DNA from: Nocardioides alkalitolerans DSM 16699
GTDB taxonomy: Bacteria > Actinomycetota > Actinomycetes > Propionibacteriales > Nocardioidaceae
Direction of reading: 5' to 3'
Length of the DNA stretch: 64,000 bases
Assembly: GCF_000426525.1 (NCBI RefSeq)
Contig: NZ_AUFN01000011.1
Span: forward strand, 186,001 to 250,000
This document shows positions 1 to 7,796 of the stretch, piece after piece. Within the stretch, counting starts at the first letter, position 1. Each line of letters starts with the position of its first letter. Under the pieces are notes generated by a model, which searched no databases, was not told the DNA's origin, and worked only from the letters and a program-made list of their open reading frames with translations. The translations under genes and the position numbers were made by a program.

Positions 1-1451
1 GGGGTCCAGGAGTCGACCCACTGGGGCGAGCCGCCGGCGACGCGGTAGACGCCTCCGCCGGCCTTGCCGATGAGGAACGTGCCCTCGGCGGGCACGGCGC
101 GCAGGTGCTGCCAGGCGCCGGAGAGGCCGGCGACGCCCGCGTTGGTGACGGTCTGCTCGCCGACGTTGGTGAAGGTGATGGAGCCCGAGCCGCCCCAGGG
201 GTCGAGGGTGCTGACGTAGACGGGGGCGCCGCCGGCCACGACGTACACGCTGCCGCGTCGCGCCGTGCGGATGAAGGTGCCCTCGGCGGGCAGGGCGGTG
301 AGGTGGTCGTACATGTGGTCGGCGCCGATGCGGTCGATCGCGGCGTCGTCGACGTCGGTGACGGGGGCGCTGCCGGGGTCGAGGTCGGGCACGTGGAGGG
401 GGCTGTTGCCGACGACGCGGAAGAGGCGGTTCGACGGCACGCCGCGCAGGAAGGTGCCCTCGACGGGGTAGCGGCGCAGGGTGCCGAACTGCTCGCGGGT
501 GTAGGCGGTGGTGGGCTGCGCGCCCCCGAACCCGGCCCAGGAGGAGACGTAGATCGGGGCGCCGCCGGCGACGCGGTAGGTGTGCCCGCCGTACGTGACG
601 AAGTCCCCGTCGGCCACCGGGTCGGTGTTGACGTAGTCGAGCTCGGCGGCGTCGCACTCGGTGTTGGTGGCGACCGGGTAGGCCGTCGACATCATGCCGA
701 TGGCGGTGTCGGCGGGCAGCACGGCGTACGTCGGGAACCGCGCCCAGCACGCCTTCTGGAAGTCGGTGTGGGTGTGGATGCCGCTCTCGGTGCACACGCG
801 CCACGAGCTGGAGTAGGGCCACCCGTCGGCGGTGCCGTCGGCGCAGCGGTTGTCGGGGGTGCGGCCGGTGGCGAGGTAGCCGAGAAGGCGGCCGGGGGAG
901 AACTCCGGAGTGCTCGTGGTGACCTGCAGGTTGCGCAGGTGGCCGTAGCGGATCTGCCCGAGGAGGGTGCCGCCGACGCGCACGTCGAGGGTGAGCATGG
1001 TGCCGGCGCCGTTGTTGTTGCTGGCGATGCGCGCGACCTTGAGGGTGACGGGGCCGTCGAACGATCGGAAGTTGGCGTAGACGGCGGCGTTGTCGCCCTT
1101 GTGCAGGTCCCACGAGAAGCCGCCGAGGAGGGCGGGGGTGTGGTCGGCGGGCCGCACGAGCCCGGTGCGTCCGGACGCGCTGGCGAACGGCATCAGCACC
1201 GCGACGCGTACGCCGCCCGCGGCCGCCGCGGGCTCGAGGTCGGCGGGGTCGATCTGGGTGCCGGCGTCGGTCTCGGAGGTGCTGTCGGGGGTCGCGGGGG
1301 CGAAGCGCTCGGGGGCCACGAGGGCGAGCGCGACGAGGGCGGTGGCCACGAGGAGCGTGGCGAGGGAGGCGGCCAGGATTGCCTTCGCGAGGGCGCGCGC
1401 CGGCCCCGTGGAGCGGCTGGGCGGGCCCGCGGCGGGCGTCTCGGTCGGCAC
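1..1451 (-). CDS. Secreted M23-like cell-wall protein with C-terminal repeats, 3' end outside window
   Basis: The reverse strand stays open from a GTG at 1451 to the window edge, giving about 483 residues; the C-terminus is missing. A hydrophobic segment at about residues 20-42 looks like a signal or membrane anchor. Residues 80-230 resemble a lysostaphin-fold (M23) domain: an HKGD stretch, YGHL near 167 and a late HTHTDF near 222 sit where M23 enzymes carry their zinc and active-site histidines, but the spacing is loose. From about residue 285 a repeat recurs four times or more, of the form PAEGTFL then a (V/T)YRVAGGAP(I/V)YVS core. Known M23 enzymes cut peptidoglycan cross-bridges; the repeats may bind the wall, which is inference. 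It could be an inactive homologue. Confidence 0.72.
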   Translation of the reverse strand, partial: MPTETPAAGPPSRSTGPARALAKAILAASLATLLVATALVALALVAPERFAPATPDSTSETDAGTQIDPADLEPAAAAGGVRVAVLMPFASASGRTGLVRPADHTPALLGGFSWDLHKGDNAAVYANFRSFDGPVTLKVARIASNNNGAGTMLTLDVRVGGTLLGQIRYGHLRNLQVTTSTPEFSPGRLLGYLATGRTPDNRCADGTADGWPYSSSWRVCTESGIHTHTDFQKACWARFPTYAVLPADTAIGMMSTAYPVATNTECDAAELDYVNTDPVADGDFVTYGGHTYRVAGGAPIYVSSWAGFGGAQPTTAYTREQFGTLRRYPVEGTFLRGVPSNRLFRVVGNSPLHVPDLDPGSAPVTDVDDAAIDRIGADHMYDHLTALPAEGTFIRTARRGSVYVVAGGAPVYVSTLDPWGGSGSITFTNVGEQTVTNAGVAGLSGAWQHLRAVPAEGTFLIGKAGGGVYRVAGGSPQWVDSWT

Positions 1452-1634
1452 GGGGATTGAATCTAGGTGGACCAGACCGGGGAATCGGTGCGAATGGCGA
1501 TGTTCACAGGTGGGGCTGGTGTGACGTGAGTCGTCGTGGAGGGCGGTCGGGTGGTGGGCTGGGCGGCCTTCTGGGGGTCATCGGCGGCCGCCGTGTTCAC
1601 TGCCGAGCACTGCCCGATGAGGTTGCGGCAGTGG

Positions 1635-1811
1635 TCAGTCGAGAGCGGCCGCCACGAGACCGATGACCGCGCCGAGGCCGAGGGCCACTCCGGCGATCCC
1701 GACCCAGGTCCGTCGAGGCGACCAGCCGCGCTTCGCGCCGTACCGCGTGAGCAGCACCACCAGCAGACCGATGGTGCCCCCGAGGACGAGGCTGGTGACG
1801 GGGCCTTCCAT
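1635..1811 (-). CDS. Small two-helix membrane protein, unknown function
   Basis: A 58-residue frame starts at ATG 1811 with MEGPVTSLVLGGTIGLLVVL and ends at 1635. It has two hydrophobic segments, about residues 6-20 and 38-56, separated by a basic arginine/lysine-rich loop (RYGAKRGWSPRR). That is the pattern of a small inner-membrane hairpin protein. It lies downstream of the HxlR regulator gene on the same strand with a 23-base gap, so co-transcription is possible. I do not recognise a family. Confidence 0.55.
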   Translation of the reverse strand: MEGPVTSLVLGGTIGLLVVLLTRYGAKRGWSPRRTWVGIAGVALGLGAVIGLVAAALD

Positions 1812-1834
1812 GTCGTCAGTGTGTCAGGACGCAG

Positions 1835-2218
1835 TCAGGGCCGCCGGGCAGCGGACGCGGGCGTGCCGAGGGGATCGATCTCGTGCATGTGGTCCTCGGC
1901 CCATGCCCGTAGCGCGGCGAGCGGCTCGTCGAGGCTCTCGCCGAGCGGTGTCAAGGAGTAGTGCACAGCCGGCGGCACGGTGGGCTCGACCCGACGCGCC
2001 ACGAGCCCGTCTCCCTCGAGCGACTGCAGGGTCTGAGCGAGCATCTTCGCTGAGACGCCCGGCGTCGCGCGCTTGACCTCGGACCACCGCAGCTCTCCGG
2101 ATTCGGCAAGGGTCTTGATGATCATCGCGACCCACTTGCCACTGATCCGGTCGAGCAGCTGCCGAGTGGGACACGACGGGTCGAACAGATCGCCACGTCG
2201 GTCGGGGGCGGTCACCAC
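1835..2218 (-). CDS. HxlR-family winged-helix transcriptional regulator
   Basis: The 127-residue protein has the HxlR layout: an early CPTRQLLDRISGKW segment with the conserved cysteine, a winged helix (SGELRWSEVKRATPGVSAKM then LAQTLQSLEGDGLVAR) and the closing YSLTPLGESL strand and helix. The frame stays open far upstream, but GTG 2218 gives the family's usual length and has a GAGG about eight bases before it. Many HxlR proteins sense redox or electrophile stress through the N-terminal cysteine. The gene diverges from an alpha/beta hydrolase across 96 bases, so it probably controls that neighbour and itself. Confidence 0.85.
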   Translation of the reverse strand: MVTAPDRRGDLFDPSCPTRQLLDRISGKWVAMIIKTLAESGELRWSEVKRATPGVSAKMLAQTLQSLEGDGLVARRVEPTVPPAVHYSLTPLGESLDEPLAALRAWAEDHMHEIDPLGTPASAARRP

Positions 2219-2284
2219 GGGGTGACCTCGTGTGCACGAAGTGCCTTCTTCTCCATGCCGGCCACGGTATCTAGTTTGAACGAG

Positions 2285-2299
2285 GTAACTGAAAGTGAC
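2285..2299. promoter_or_regulatory. Candidate HxlR operator
   Basis: In the 96-base gap between the HxlR gene and the divergent hydrolase there is an imperfect inverted repeat, GTAACT-gaa-AGTGAC (5 of 6 pairs). It lies in the only locally A/T-rich part of the gap, 15 bases before the hydrolase start. Assigning it to HxlR is inference from position. Confidence 0.4.
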
Positions 2300-2314
2300 T
2301 AACAGAGGGTCGAC

Positions 2315-3055
2315 ATGAACGGACTGGTGTTGCTGCACGGCTTTCCCCACACGCCGCGGCTCTGGGACGAGGTGCTTCCCCAGTTGCGACGAACGCACCA
2401 CGTGCTCACTCCCGACACGGTTGCGGGCGGCGACGCGATGTCGCTCGCCGAGCAGGTCGCCACCGAGATGGCGGAAGCGGGCATGAGAACTGCGGACGTC
2501 GTGGCGATCGACGCAGGCGTCCCCGTTGCCCTGGTGCTCGCACTGACCCGACCCGCGCTCGTCACTCGCCTCGTCGTGATGGAAGCCCTGGCAGGTGCCC
2601 TCCCGGGGGCCGAGTCGTTCCTCGCGAAGGGGGCGCCGTGGTGGTTCGGGTTCCATCAGGTGCCCGACCTGGCGGAGACGGTGCTGGAAGGACACGAACG
2701 GGAGTACGTCGAGTGGTTCCTCCAGGCCGGTACCGCCGCACGCCGCGGCATCGATCCCGCTCTCACGGACGCCTTCGTCGCTGCCTACACCGGCCGTGAC
2801 CGACTCGCGGCAGGATTCGCTCACTACCGCGCCATGCCGGCGAATGCTGTTGCCATCAGCGCGCTGACATCCGAGCGCTCACTGAGCATGCCGACGCTGG
2901 CCATCGGGGCACGCCCGGTCGGGCCCGCTCTCGGCGCTCAGCTGAGCCGCGTGACCGACGACCTCACCACCATCCAGCTCGACCACTGTGGCCATCTGAT
3001 CCCGCTCGACGCACCCGACCGGCTGTTGGCCGCACTGGTGCCTTTCTTGAGCTGA
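2315..3055 (+). CDS. Alpha/beta hydrolase, epoxide hydrolase/dehalogenase-like
   Basis: The 246 residues follow the alpha/beta-hydrolase fold. An oxyanion-type HGFPHTPRLWD motif sits at residues 9-19, and the nucleophile elbow reads VVAIDAGVPVA with Asp66 in the nucleophile position, as in epoxide hydrolases and haloalkane dehalogenases rather than the serine of esterases. A late LDHCGHLIPLDAP supplies the catalytic histidine. An AGAGGG ribosome site precedes ATG 2315. The elbow lacks the usual HDWG, so the substrate is uncertain. It is divergent from an HxlR regulator, which suggests induction by a toxic or reactive compound. Confidence 0.8.
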   Translation: MNGLVLLHGFPHTPRLWDEVLPQLRRTHHVLTPDTVAGGDAMSLAEQVATEMAEAGMRTADVVAIDAGVPVALVLALTRPALVTRLVVMEALAGALPGAESFLAKGAPWWFGFHQVPDLAETVLEGHEREYVEWFLQAGTAARRGIDPALTDAFVAAYTGRDRLAAGFAHYRAMPANAVAISALTSERSLSMPTLAIGARPVGPALGAQLSRVTDDLTTIQLDHCGHLIPLDAPDRLLAALVPFLS

Positions 3056-3080
3056 GCCCGACGGTCCTCGGTGAGATGAC

Positions 3081-3101
3081 GCGCCCGTTCGGCACGGGCG
3101 C
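3081..3101 (+). terminator. Hairpin after the hydrolase gene
   Basis: An 8-bp perfect stem (GCGCCCGT / ACGGGCGC) with a TCGGC loop begins 25 bases after the hydrolase stop codon. There is no T-run, as is common for actinobacterial hairpins. Confidence 0.5.
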
Positions 3102-3512
3102 CCAGTTCGCCGCCAGGTCGAGAGCGGTGTCGGTGTCACGGCCTGCTGGGTCGACCGGGGTGTGGCCCGTACCGGCCAGGTGGCCCGCCGGCGCGACGTC
3201 GCCCCGATGACTGCTCGCGGGCGTGCCCGCCGCATCAGGCGACCGCGGGCCCGAGGTGGTGTGGTGAGGGTGCCGGTTGTCCGGGCGCCGGCGTCGAAGA
3301 TGGAGGAGGTGCGGGTGGTGGCCGTCCGTTCCACGGGGTCAGGGCGCGAGGGTAGGGCGACCCAGAGCACGCCCGTTGTCACCGTCATGACAGTTCTCCA
3401 CAGGTTGTGACTGGTGTGGTGGACCCATCGCCGAGCGCTGTTGTTTCATGGTTCTCACTGCTTCTCTGCTTCATCGCCACTTCGGAACTCCACTCGGGAC
3501 GGGGCTCTGCCA
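3102..3512. other. Non-coding stretch upstream of cpaF
   Basis: No convincing gene lies in these 411 bases. Short open frames exist on both strands but are arginine/threonine-rich with no recognisable domain. The last 110 bases before cpaF are less G/C-rich and probably contain the tad promoter, though I see no clear -35/-10 pair. The usual tadZ/cpaE gene is absent here. Confidence 0.4.
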
Positions 3513-4474
3513 ATGACGATCGCCGACGTCGACGGCCGTTCGCGCGCGAACGGTGCCGGGCCGCCGCTGCCCGCCGCGGCCGCGCCGGCGAGCGTGATGG
3601 ACGCCCTCGACGCACGGGTGCGCGAGGTGGTGCGGGCCGAGGCCATCGACCCCCAGCGTGACGTCGCGGTGGTGCGCCGCATCGCGGAGAACGTGGCGCG
3701 CGAGCACGACGACCGGAGCCTGACCGGTGCGGTCGCGAAGCTCGGTGACGTGCCTGCTGTGGTGGCCGAGCTGGTCGCGCGCATCTCCGGGTTCGGGCCG
3801 CTGCAGCCGTTCCTCGACGATCCGACGGTCGAGGAGATCTGGATCAACGACCCCAGCCGCGTCTTCGTGGCGCGCAACGGGCGCCACGAGCTGACGAACC
3901 TGATGCTCACCCAGGCGCAGGTCGCCGAGCTGGTCGAGCGGATGCTCAAGTCGAGCGGTCGCCGGCTCGACATCTCCAGCCCGTTCGTCGACGCGATGCT
4001 GCCCGAGGGCCACCGGCTGCACGTGGTGCTCGAGGGCATCAGCCGCGGATTCACGGCGGTGAACATCCGGAAGTTCGTGCTCAAGGCGGCGCGCCTCAGC
4101 GATCTCGTCGAGCTGCACAGCCTCTCGTCGCAGGCGGCCGCGTTCCTGACCGCGGCGATCCGGGCCGGGCTCAACGTCCTCGTTGCGGGCGGCACGCAGG
4201 CCGGCAAGACCACGATGCTCAACTGCCTAGCGGCGGCGATCCCCGGCGGCGACCGCGTGGTGTCGGCGGAGGAGGTCTTCGAATTGAGGTTCCCCCATCC
4301 AGATTGGGTGCCGATGCAGACGCGGCAGTCCGGACTCGAGGGCACGGGGTCCGTCGTGCTGCGGGACCTCGTGAAGGAAGCGCTGCGCATGCGCCCGTCG
4401 CGGATCATCGTCGGCGAGGTCCGCTCGGAGGAGTGCCTCGACCTCCTCCTCGCCCTCAACGCGGGCCTGCCGGG
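3513..4474 (+). pseudogene. cpaF: cpaF (tadA) 5' part, interrupted by a genomic island
   Basis: This encodes the first 320 residues of the CpaF/TadA secretion ATPase that powers Flp pilus assembly at the inner membrane. The N-terminal domain includes GFGPLQPFLDDPTVEEIWIN, followed by Walker A GGTQAGKTT near residue 230 and the Walker B-type RIIVGEVRSEE near 300. At codon 321 (ALNAGLPG) the sequence passes into island DNA and ends at a stop at 4521-4523 after 16 foreign residues. The histidine box (CTLHANSA) and C-terminal domain lie 7.46 kb away at 11935, so the fragment should not be an active ATPase. ATG 3513 gives a normal family N-terminus. Excision of the island would repair the gene exactly. 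Confidence 0.93.
4462..4474 (+). other. attL-like junction of the island
   Basis: The 13 bases here match 12 of 13 with 11922-11934; the identical core CTGCCGGG spans 4467-4474. Host cpaF lies to the left and the integrase gene begins 15 bases to the right, the usual layout of a serine-integrase element. Confidence 0.8.
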
Positions 4475-4488
4475 GTTAGCCTTCGACA

Positions 4489-6057
4489 ATGCACGAGCTG
4501 CCGACTGGGTCGACGCCGCCTAGGGCGGCCCTCTACTGCCGCATCAGCGAGACTGATGACGACTTCGACAAGGTGGCAGTGCAAGAGAAAAACCTCAGGG
4601 CCCTCAGCGCCAAGCAGGGCTACGAGGTAGCTGGGTTGTATGTCGACGATGGCATCAGCGCCTTCCTGCCGGGGAAGGAGCGGCCGGGCTATAAGCGCAT
4701 GGTGTCCGACGCCAAGGCCAGGAAGTTCGACGTCATCGTGGCAACCTTCCAGGATCGTCTCTCGCGGCAGACCGCGGAGGTGCTGGAACTCTTCATGATC
4801 TGTCGCGAAAGTGGCATCCGCTGGCACACACTTGCAGAGGGTTTGCTAGATCCGACTTCCGGTGACCACGAGGTGGTGGCCTTTCTGCGCGGCTGGGTCG
4901 GAAGCCAAGAGATAATCACTCGCAGCAAGCGTCAGCAGCAGCGGTTCGACGAGCGGAGACGGGCTGGTCAGCCCCTGTGGGGTAATCGCCCTTTTGGCTT
5001 TGAACCCGACCGTGTTGCGCACCGCGAAGACGAAGCCAACGAGATCAGGTGGGCGTCTGAGCAGATAGCAGCCGGAGCCACGATCTACAGCATCATTAAG
5101 GAGTGGAACCTCCGAGAAGTACGCACGGCTACCGGACGGACGTGGAGTTACGCCAGCGTCCAACAGTTGCTGAAGCGACCTAGGAACGCGGGCCTGATGG
5201 AGGTTCGCGGCGAGATTGACGAGTCTGTCAAGGCAGTATGGGAACCGATTGTTGACCGCGACCTTTGGGACCTGGTGCGGGCGAGAATCACGAAGAATCC
5301 CGGCGACGTCGGACGCATCTTTGAGCCCAGATGGCTGCTTGCAGGCATCGCTCGATGTGGCTTGTGCTCGCAGCCCCTGCGGTCCTCGGTAGGGAGCGAC
5401 CGGAAGGCCTCCTACAAGGTGTACCGCTGCAAGCGCTCCGCGCTGCCAGCGGTCCCTCCCGAGTTCGACGACGGCGGCAAGAAGGTTCGTCACGGTTCGG
5501 CCAAAGCCCTAGTGCTGGATGACCTCGCCCGCAACGCTGTGGTTTCCGCGTTCATGTTCGCGCCGAACGACCTGCTGCCGTCGGAGAATTCCTCTGCGTC
5601 GGACCTTCGTCGGGCCCAAGTGGAGCTGGAGGAGGCGAAAAAGAAGCTGGTCAAGATCACCGAGGAACTAGACGATGATGAGTCACCGTTCGATCGCTCC
5701 ACGCTGCGCGCCAAGGCCACCAAACATCGCCAGCGGGAGCTGGAGCTAGAGGCAGATATTCAACGCATCGTTGAGGCCGACGCGAACAGCGCCATGCTGA
5801 TCGAGTCCGGAGCTCTGATCCTGGAGAACGACGGCCGGATCAGCATGGGCGCCGCTGCGGACCACAAGTCGCTTCTCCTGCAACGATTCGACTCCCTTCC
5901 GCTACGTCAGCGCCGTCAGTTGGTCGAGAGCTTCCTCGATGTAGTGGTCTACCCCGGCCGGAGCGCCGACCGATTCGTGGTCTGGCACAAGGTCGCTGTT
6001 TCGCTGAACGATGAGGGGGCGACAGCCCCAGAGTTCCTGCGGCCCGTTGTTCTGTGA
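4489..6057 (+). CDS. Large serine recombinase (integrase) of the island
   Basis: The 522-residue protein has the N-terminal resolvase domain with catalytic Ser20 in YCRISE, preceded by Arg18, and the DRLSRQTAEVLELFM segment. A recombinase domain follows (WGNRPFGFEPD, then YASVQQLLKRPRNAG), then a zinc-ribbon-like CGLC...YRC with no obvious fourth ligand, and a C-terminal coiled coil at about residues 370-440. Large serine recombinases integrate and excise DNA between short attP and attB sites. ATG 4489 lies 15 bases inside the island and overlaps the truncated cpaF reading frame, so the gene may be transcribed from the cpaF promoter. It is probably what placed the island in cpaF. Confidence 0.93.
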   Translation: MHELPTGSTPPRAALYCRISETDDDFDKVAVQEKNLRALSAKQGYEVAGLYVDDGISAFLPGKERPGYKRMVSDAKARKFDVIVATFQDRLSRQTAEVLELFMICRESGIRWHTLAEGLLDPTSGDHEVVAFLRGWVGSQEIITRSKRQQQRFDERRRAGQPLWGNRPFGFEPDRVAHREDEANEIRWASEQIAAGATIYSIIKEWNLREVRTATGRTWSYASVQQLLKRPRNAGLMEVRGEIDESVKAVWEPIVDRDLWDLVRARITKNPGDVGRIFEPRWLLAGIARCGLCSQPLRSSVGSDRKASYKVYRCKRSALPAVPPEFDDGGKKVRHGSAKALVLDDLARNAVVSAFMFAPNDLLPSENSSASDLRRAQVELEEAKKKLVKITEELDDDESPFDRSTLRAKATKHRQRELELEADIQRIVEADANSAMLIESGALILENDGRISMGAAADHKSLLLQRFDSLPLRQRRQLVESFLDVVVYPGRSADRFVVWHKVAVSLNDEGATAPEFLRPVVL

Positions 6058-6159
6058 GGCATCGGCCCAAGCTCGGCAATGGGCGCGTCCCGCGTGATTG
6101 TGCCCAATGCGGCTCCGCCTTCACTCGTGCGACCCGTCGCACCGGCATGATGTCGGCCC

Positions 6160-7236
6160 GTGGCACTCAATACCTGGTGGACCCAGGACCCTTCGCAGCG
6201 GTACTGGATGGAAGTGCGCTCGATCGATACCAACGGCCTCCTCGGCGAGTTGCTGATTGCGCCCAAGTTCCCCAGTGCGTCACCGTTCTATGAGCTCGTT
6301 TCGCAGGTGCGGCCCGGCGACCGGGTTCTCCATTGGGGGGGCAGCGGATCAGCCCATGGTCTGGTGGGTTGGTCTATCGCCAAGGCTGCGGCCGAGGTCG
6401 CTCATGGTTACCGATGGAAGCCGCGTGGCGTGTCAGCGCGGGAGAAGGGCACGGACCGGGTCACGGACGCTTGGGCCGTGGACCTTGGCGGCTTCAACTC
6501 GTTCGACCATCCACTGACGTCGGAGCTGCTTCAGCTTCAATCGTCCGCCGTACTGGACCTGCGTGCTGCCCTAGAGAGCCAGTACGGGAAGCCGATCTAC
6601 TTCCCCTACTACCTATACGGCGGGACCGCACTGCGTGCGCAGCAGGGATACTTCACGACTTTCCCGAGACAGCTTCTTGAACTTTTCCCGCAGCTTGGCG
6701 CTGCCCAGACGACCAGTCAGGGCCTCTTGAGCCAAAGCCAGAACCAACAACCGTCCGCCTCGCCCCCCGCCGATGACGACGGGGTCATCGAGGAGGATGC
6801 GCCTGGCGGGAAAGCTCTGCCCGGACGCACCACCCGGGTCCAGGATCCCGTCCTCCGGTCAGCCATCGAAAATTGGGCCGTGGACGCCGCGATCGACTAC
6901 TACTCCGGCCGCGGGGCTACGGACATCGTCAAACTCGGCAAGCCTTACGACATCAGACTTAACCTCGACGGCGTGGAGCGCCACGTGGAGGTGAAAGGCA
7001 GCTCCCTGCAGATCGACACCGTGGAGCTCACCATCAACGAGGTGACCCACGCCGAGGGTCACGCTGCAACGGACCTTGTGGTCGTGGACAGCATTAGCTG
7101 GACCCGCACGAAAACTGGGACGGTCGAGTGCGCGGGCGGCCGCTTCCGGATCTGGCAGGACTGGACGCCGTCGGCTTCGGATCTCGCCCCGAAGCGCTTC
7201 GCGTACAGCCTCCCCGGAGACACACCTGACTCTTAG
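6160..7236 (+). CDS. EVE-like domain plus DUF3883 nuclease-like protein, candidate modification-dependent restriction enzyme
   Basis: The 358 residues fall into two parts. Residues 1-150 (WWTQDPSQRYWMEV... VRPGDRVLHW...GLVGWS) resemble EVE/PUA-type domains, which flip out modified bases. Residues 220-345 resemble DUF3883, a PD-(D/E)XK-like nuclease domain: Asp264 (PYDIRL), then HVEVKGSS with Glu277 and Lys279, then ELTINEVTHA. A low-complexity Ser/Gln/Pro linker joins them. Such fusions occur in type IV restriction enzymes that cut DNA carrying modified cytosine. GTG 6160 is the likely start because the EVE strand begins within a few residues. Context in a mobile island fits phage defence; the function is inferred, not shown. 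Confidence 0.68.
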   Translation: MALNTWWTQDPSQRYWMEVRSIDTNGLLGELLIAPKFPSASPFYELVSQVRPGDRVLHWGGSGSAHGLVGWSIAKAAAEVAHGYRWKPRGVSAREKGTDRVTDAWAVDLGGFNSFDHPLTSELLQLQSSAVLDLRAALESQYGKPIYFPYYLYGGTALRAQQGYFTTFPRQLLELFPQLGAAQTTSQGLLSQSQNQQPSASPPADDDGVIEEDAPGGKALPGRTTRVQDPVLRSAIENWAVDAAIDYYSGRGATDIVKLGKPYDIRLNLDGVERHVEVKGSSLQIDTVELTINEVTHAEGHAATDLVVVDSISWTRTKTGTVECAGGRFRIWQDWTPSASDLAPKRFAYSLPGDTPDS

Positions 7237-7289
7237 GCCAGCCGTTGCGTAATCGGACGGGACTGGGTGCGGCTACGGGTTGCTTCGGG

Positions 7290-7411
7290 CCGCCCAACGC
7301 CCGCTTCGGGCCACTCCGGGCCACTCCGGGCCACTCCGGGCCTGCTCCAGGGCCTCCGGGCCGCGGGGCAGGGGGAGCGGGGCAGCGACAAATGCAGTCG
7401 CCCCAGAGGCT
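7290..7411 (+). repeat. Long direct repeat, copy 1 (122 bp)
   Basis: This segment recurs at 8579-8690 in the same orientation. The copies differ by one extra 10-bp CCACTCCGGG unit here (three in tandem at 7311-7340, against two at 8600-8619) and about four substitutions. The repeat is very G/C-rich and ends in GACAAATGCAGTCGCC. It lies 53 bases after the EVE/DUF3883 stop codon and contains no convincing gene. Confidence 0.85.
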
Positions 7412-7711
7412 TTTCCGGCCGGGAGCTGTGGGTTACGCTCTCGAGCGCATGGCTGCGGGTGCTGGATTCCATCCCAGAAACAACGCAAGTCGCCGACCTG
7501 CCGGACGAGCCGAGGCACAGACGGGCGACGGGGCCAAGAGCAAATTTGTGATGCGCAGAGTTGGGCGAAGCACGCAATCTCGACCGCATTCCCAATCATG
7601 CCAAACGGGCAATCGGCACCCTAGTAGGGGTAACAAGTTGTCTTCCCGCTTCAGGAGCGATCGACAGAGCTTGTTGCGAGAGCCGACGGCCGAGTAATTG
7701 ATCTAGTTCAC
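7412..7711. other. Non-coding stretch between repeat copy 1 and the large hairpin
   Basis: I see no supported protein gene. It holds GGGGTAACAAGTTGTCT at 7627-7643, which recurs with one change at 8755-8771, and a nearby AACAAG...CTTGTT inverted repeat at about 7632-7677. These suggest structured RNA or protein binding sites, but nothing can be named. Confidence 0.4.
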
Positions 7712-7774
7712 CTTGGCCGGAGAACTCACTGGGGTGGGAGCGCCAACGCCCTCCCACCCCACCCTCCGGCCAAG
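7712..7774. promoter_or_regulatory. Large two-part hairpin upstream of the unknown 255-residue gene
   Basis: Two nested perfect stems share one axis. CTTGGCCGG at 7712-7720 pairs with CCGGCCAAG at 7766-7774 (9 bp). GGGGTGGGAG at 7731-7740 pairs with CTCCCACCCC at 7751-7760 (10 bp) around a 10-base loop. It ends 22 bases before the TTG start of the next gene. It could be a terminator, an mRNA leader structure or a binding site. Confidence 0.6.
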
Positions 7775-7796
7775 CCCGGCCAAGGGGTGATCGACG

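Noticed and set aside
105..1460. A 451-codon plus-strand open frame at the left edge
   Set aside because: It is Gly/Ala/Val/Asp/Arg-rich with no domain; the opposite strand encodes a coherent repeat protein with motifs, so this is a shadow frame of G/C-rich DNA.
2879..3410. Open frames of 82 and 169 codons between the hydrolase gene and cpaF
   Set aside because: They are Arg/Thr/Pro-rich, lack ribosome sites and domains, and one runs antisense into the hydrolase gene.
7311..7340. Possible CRISPR array in the 10-bp tandem units
   Set aside because: Units are contiguous with no spacers and are far too short; no cas genes are present.
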